NCBI RefSeq assembly: GCF_010183535.1
Contig: NC_071330.1
Coordinates: forward strand, 16,411,717-16,475,716
Reading direction: 5' to 3'
DNA from: Caenorhabditis remanei
Lineage: Eukaryota > Nematoda > Chromadorea > Rhabditida > Rhabditidae
Length of the DNA stretch: 64,000 nucleotides
This document shows, one piece after another, positions 61,359-64,000 of the stretch. Under the pieces are notes generated by a model that was given only the letters and a program-made list of their open reading frames with translations, did not search any database and had not been told where the DNA came from. The translations under genes were made by a program, and so were the position numbers. Within the stretch, counting starts at the first letter, position 1. Each line of letters begins with the position of its first letter.

Positions 61359-63338
61359 TTATTCTATGTGGGAAGTAAGCTTAAACTCAATATATCTCAT
61401 ATCCAATCTGACTTTCAAAAATTGATGATTTACTTCCATTTGGAAAAACCAGATAATACGATCATTATCTCCATAGATTCGATGCGGTGGCCCCATTAGT
61501 CCAACAAGAGTTTCGTAGTCAATCGCCTTGTTTTTGAAGTGAATAATGAATCTTTGGAAAGTGGTCGATAGTAGAAGATGCTGAAATTATTGTATCTATA
61601 AAAGTTCCCATAATCATCACTCACATCTTTAAGATATAACACATCTTCTGAACTAATTGTTTCCACTTGCATATAAATTTTTGAGAAGTGAGTGATATTC
61701 ATTTCTTGAATTGAAGTGGATATTGGCTGTGATCGAATCTCCAGTTCCGTCACGCTCTTCCACTGCTCCAACTGACATATCTCGTCCAGTACAAACGGTT
61801 TCAACAGGGATTCTGGATACTTTCTACTAAACGTGGAGTAACCGAGTATTCCATATTTCGTTGTCTGATCATTGAGTTCAATTTTTTTCAAGCAATTGGG
61901 ATCAAGATACGGGAGGATTTGCATCACATTGTCGTCGGTACAACAAAACAATTCCAACTTTTTCACTTTTAGTAACTGACTTCTTCTTGATAGAGTTTCT
62001 TTAATTTTTCCCAAAAATTGAGCGGTAAGTTCATTGAGACGCTCGAATTCTTCTTGCTCCAGATTTTCCTCCTTTCGAAGAGTGTCAATATACGAGAATA
62101 TGAATTTCAACTCTTCTAAACACGTATTCTGATTTCTCAAGTTGACCTCAAAGTCATTCAAAACTTGGGCTTGTGCCTTCTGACACAATTCATTTCTGTC
62201 CTCAGAAATTTCATGTTTCCCGTATAACCAGCTCCTTGTACTGTAACATCCAATTTTAATATGTGCACTTGGATGAATATCACTTAAGAACGAAACATTA
62301 TATTCATCAATGTGAGTAACTGGTTTGAGGAAGTCAACGCAGTCTCTGATTCCACGAGACGTTTTACGGAGTCGTTGGCTGAAATCATTGAAATGAATAA
62401 TCAGGTGTGTCTACAGTAATACTTACACATTCCAAAAGTTGAACGATTGAATGACACGTTTCATAATCAATGGATTCCCCAGAACCATTGCAGATACATC
62501 GTTGCTCAGTGTTTTTTTCTGTAAAATAACCTTAACTATTTATTTTCCATATTCAATATAACTTACCACTAAACCAGCAGTTAACAATAGGCTATGTGAT
62601 AGTCGGAACTGAAAGAACTTCTCCTTCGAACCGGGAGTTTCATGTTGCATTGGAATATCCATAATTGTTCCCAAACTCGCATTTTCATTGACACATTGTT
62701 TATAATAAACGAAGATCTCAGTGAAAGTCGGTAGATGTAGAAGAAACTGAAAATATAACCAATCAATACATCAGTACTTCTCTTAAACAAACCTTTTTCA
62801 CAGATTCCAAATATCCTGGGTGAAGTGTGTGCAACTTGAAAACCAGTTTCATCCGTTGTCCTTCATTCCATTTCACCAAAGCCAGAGCATCCTCTATATC
62901 GATTTCCTCATCTCTATTTTCAAAACAAAATTCGACTTTTTTCAAAACCGATGGATCCAATAACTTGACGACTGTCATTGCCTGACTCATATCGACTGCA
63001 TCGATTGATAGTCTTTTGACTTGAAGAAGTTCTTTTCTCGATTCCAGACACTTGAATATCTGGTGAATCACTGGGTCCACCTTATTCTTTGTATAGTTTT
63101 CTTCAAGTCCGCTGTACTTGATATTGAGGGAATTGACAAGACCTGTTTGATTATTGATTATTTCTTCCGGGTATTCAACGAAGATTTTCAAATGATCGTT
63201 CCTTGTTTCCTTATACTCGAAACTCTGTTTTCCACAGGGATCATCGAAGTACAATTCACATTTCAGTGATTGCTCACTATAAAATATTCCTATCGACGTT
63301 ATTGGGCTCGATGACATTCTTGGATAATTCTGGGGCAT
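61359..63338 (-). CDS. FTH - F-box - FTH protein, intact (copy F)
   Basis: Exons on the minus strand: 62793-63338, 62567-62746, 62427-62518, 61625-62378 and 61359-61580 (597 aa). It begins MPQNYPRMSSSP instead of MSQNYPRM. F-box: NPLIMKRVIQSFNFWNV and QRLRKTSRGIRDC. The end differs from copies B, C and E (YIEFKLTSHIE) but equals the orphaned tail at 43437-43493, so F and A are sister copies; they also share a GTTTGT donor for intron 1. A is what F would become after the F-box deletion and LTR insertion. Confidence 0.88.
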
Positions 63339-63712
63339 GTTCTGAAAACAACTACTGTAACATTTAAAAAACTGAGAGAGAAAAATAATGTTACTGAAAA
63401 CCATAAAACTGAATTTTTGAAATGTGATTTTTTACGACATATAGACGAAATTTATAGAAACGGAGATAAGAATGAGGAAGAAAGAACAAGAAACTACAGA
63501 AATCATGAAACAAAAAGGTTTCAAAAAATTTTGCAAAATGAATACCAATGTGGCGGCCAGTTTCCGTTTGTTTACAATGTTTCTTCCTCACTCTTATCAT
63601 CTCCGTCTTTTTCTCTTTCGACAGCGCTCACTTCTCTTCTTCCTTTTTTCCTTTTTTATCTAGTTTTCGTCGGTATGTCGTGAAAAACCACATTTTGAAA
63701 TTTTAGTTTCTT
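63339..63712. promoter_or_regulatory. Upstream region of copy F, relic of a bidirectional unit
   Basis: Matches the B-C intergenic region in the orientation of copy C and extends to TTTCTTAG at about 63712, where the homology stops. The divergent partner gene expected to the right is absent. Confidence 0.6.
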
Positions 63713-64000
63713 AGTTGCCCGCGTACGAATACGGGGTGATAGGTTCCTGATAAAATAAGACGACAAAGAACACAGTTTCTTACAATAAATTTACTTTATT
63801 GCAAGAAAATAAATAAAGAGAGCGTAAAACTTACAAAACAATAGTTAAAACAACCAACGCTAAAACTAGAACTAACTCTGAAAGCCAACCGACTTCAGAA
63901 AACTACTTTTGCCACGTGGAGTACACGTGTCCACGTGAACTGACGCGCTGAGGTTACGGTAGGCGCGTGAGGCTTTGGCGGAGTGTCGTTGCGTATTTAT
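63713..64000. other. Unassigned sequence at the window end
   Basis: More GC-rich in its last 100 bases (CACGTGGAGTACACGTG, a GAGGTTACGGTAGGCGCGTG stretch), with AATAAATTTACTTTATTG and AATAAATAAA before it. It could be an LTR edge or a new gene's 3' end; there is not enough to decide. Confidence 0.3.

Noticed and set aside
63713..64000. LTR of a second retrotransposon at the window end
   Set aside because: AATAAA and GC-rich end are suggestive, but no repeat partner, target duplication or primer site lies within the window.

Overview
The window is nuclear DNA of a Caenorhabditis-type nematode. The evidence is: very short AT-rich introns (many 42-60 nt) ending in TTTCAG; TTTTTCAG just upstream of several start codons, as expected for SL trans-splicing; nematode-restricted families (DUF316 pseudo-proteases, FTH/DUF38 F-box proteins, CAP-like secreted proteins); intronic tRNA genes; and very dense palindromic, MITE-like repeats. 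I cannot fix the species from sequence alone. All gene models are spliced by eye and were checked for phase and stop codons.

Layout. (1) 0-4 kb: last exon of a DUF316 gene, a CAP-like secreted gene (-) with an in-frame stop before its GPI-type tail, a tRNA-Ile(AAU), an unrecognised two-hydrophobic-segment protein gene (-), and palindromic repeats. (2) 4-9.7 kb: no genes seen, several MITEs. (3) 9.7-14.6 kb: a three-exon gene (-) for a secreted one-Ig-domain protein; its 4.3 kb last intron holds a tRNA-Ile and, on the opposite strand, a cluster of CAP-like genes (two intact, one that lost exons 1-2, one relic). (4) 18.8-21.6 kb: a secreted Gly/Asn/Met-rich repetitive protein. (5) 21.8-24.5 kb: an inverted duplication of a convergent pair of tiny secreted Cys-rich genes. 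The left arm is decayed; in the right arm one gene is intact and one has a mutated splice acceptor; a hAT-like GGGCC-repeat MITE sits in the spacer. (6) 25-29.4 kb: two divergent DUF316 genes, each with a tRNA-Ile in the same homologous intron. (7) 33.8-39.9 kb: a 13-exon Cys-loop ligand-gated channel (nAChR-like, 600 aa) with three tRNA-Ser genes of three different anticodons in its introns. (8) 41.7-43.2 kb: a small secreted protein gene whose second exon was duplicated to 54.3 kb. (9) 43.5-63.4 kb: an expanding family of five-exon genes with an unusual FTH - F-box - FTH architecture (three intact copies, one with a nonsense codon, one lacking the F-box and ended by an LTR insertion, two fragments), a 1.27 kb non-autonomous LTR element with identical-looking LTRs, and a DM-domain transcription factor gene.

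Most of the biology here is accessory: secreted or surface proteins, substrate adaptors for SCF ubiquitin ligases, and their pseudogenes, reshuffled by inverted and direct segmental duplication, against a background of at least five MITE families and a spreading intronic tRNA cassette. The Ig-domain, channel and DM-domain genes look like conserved single-copy genes embedded in it.
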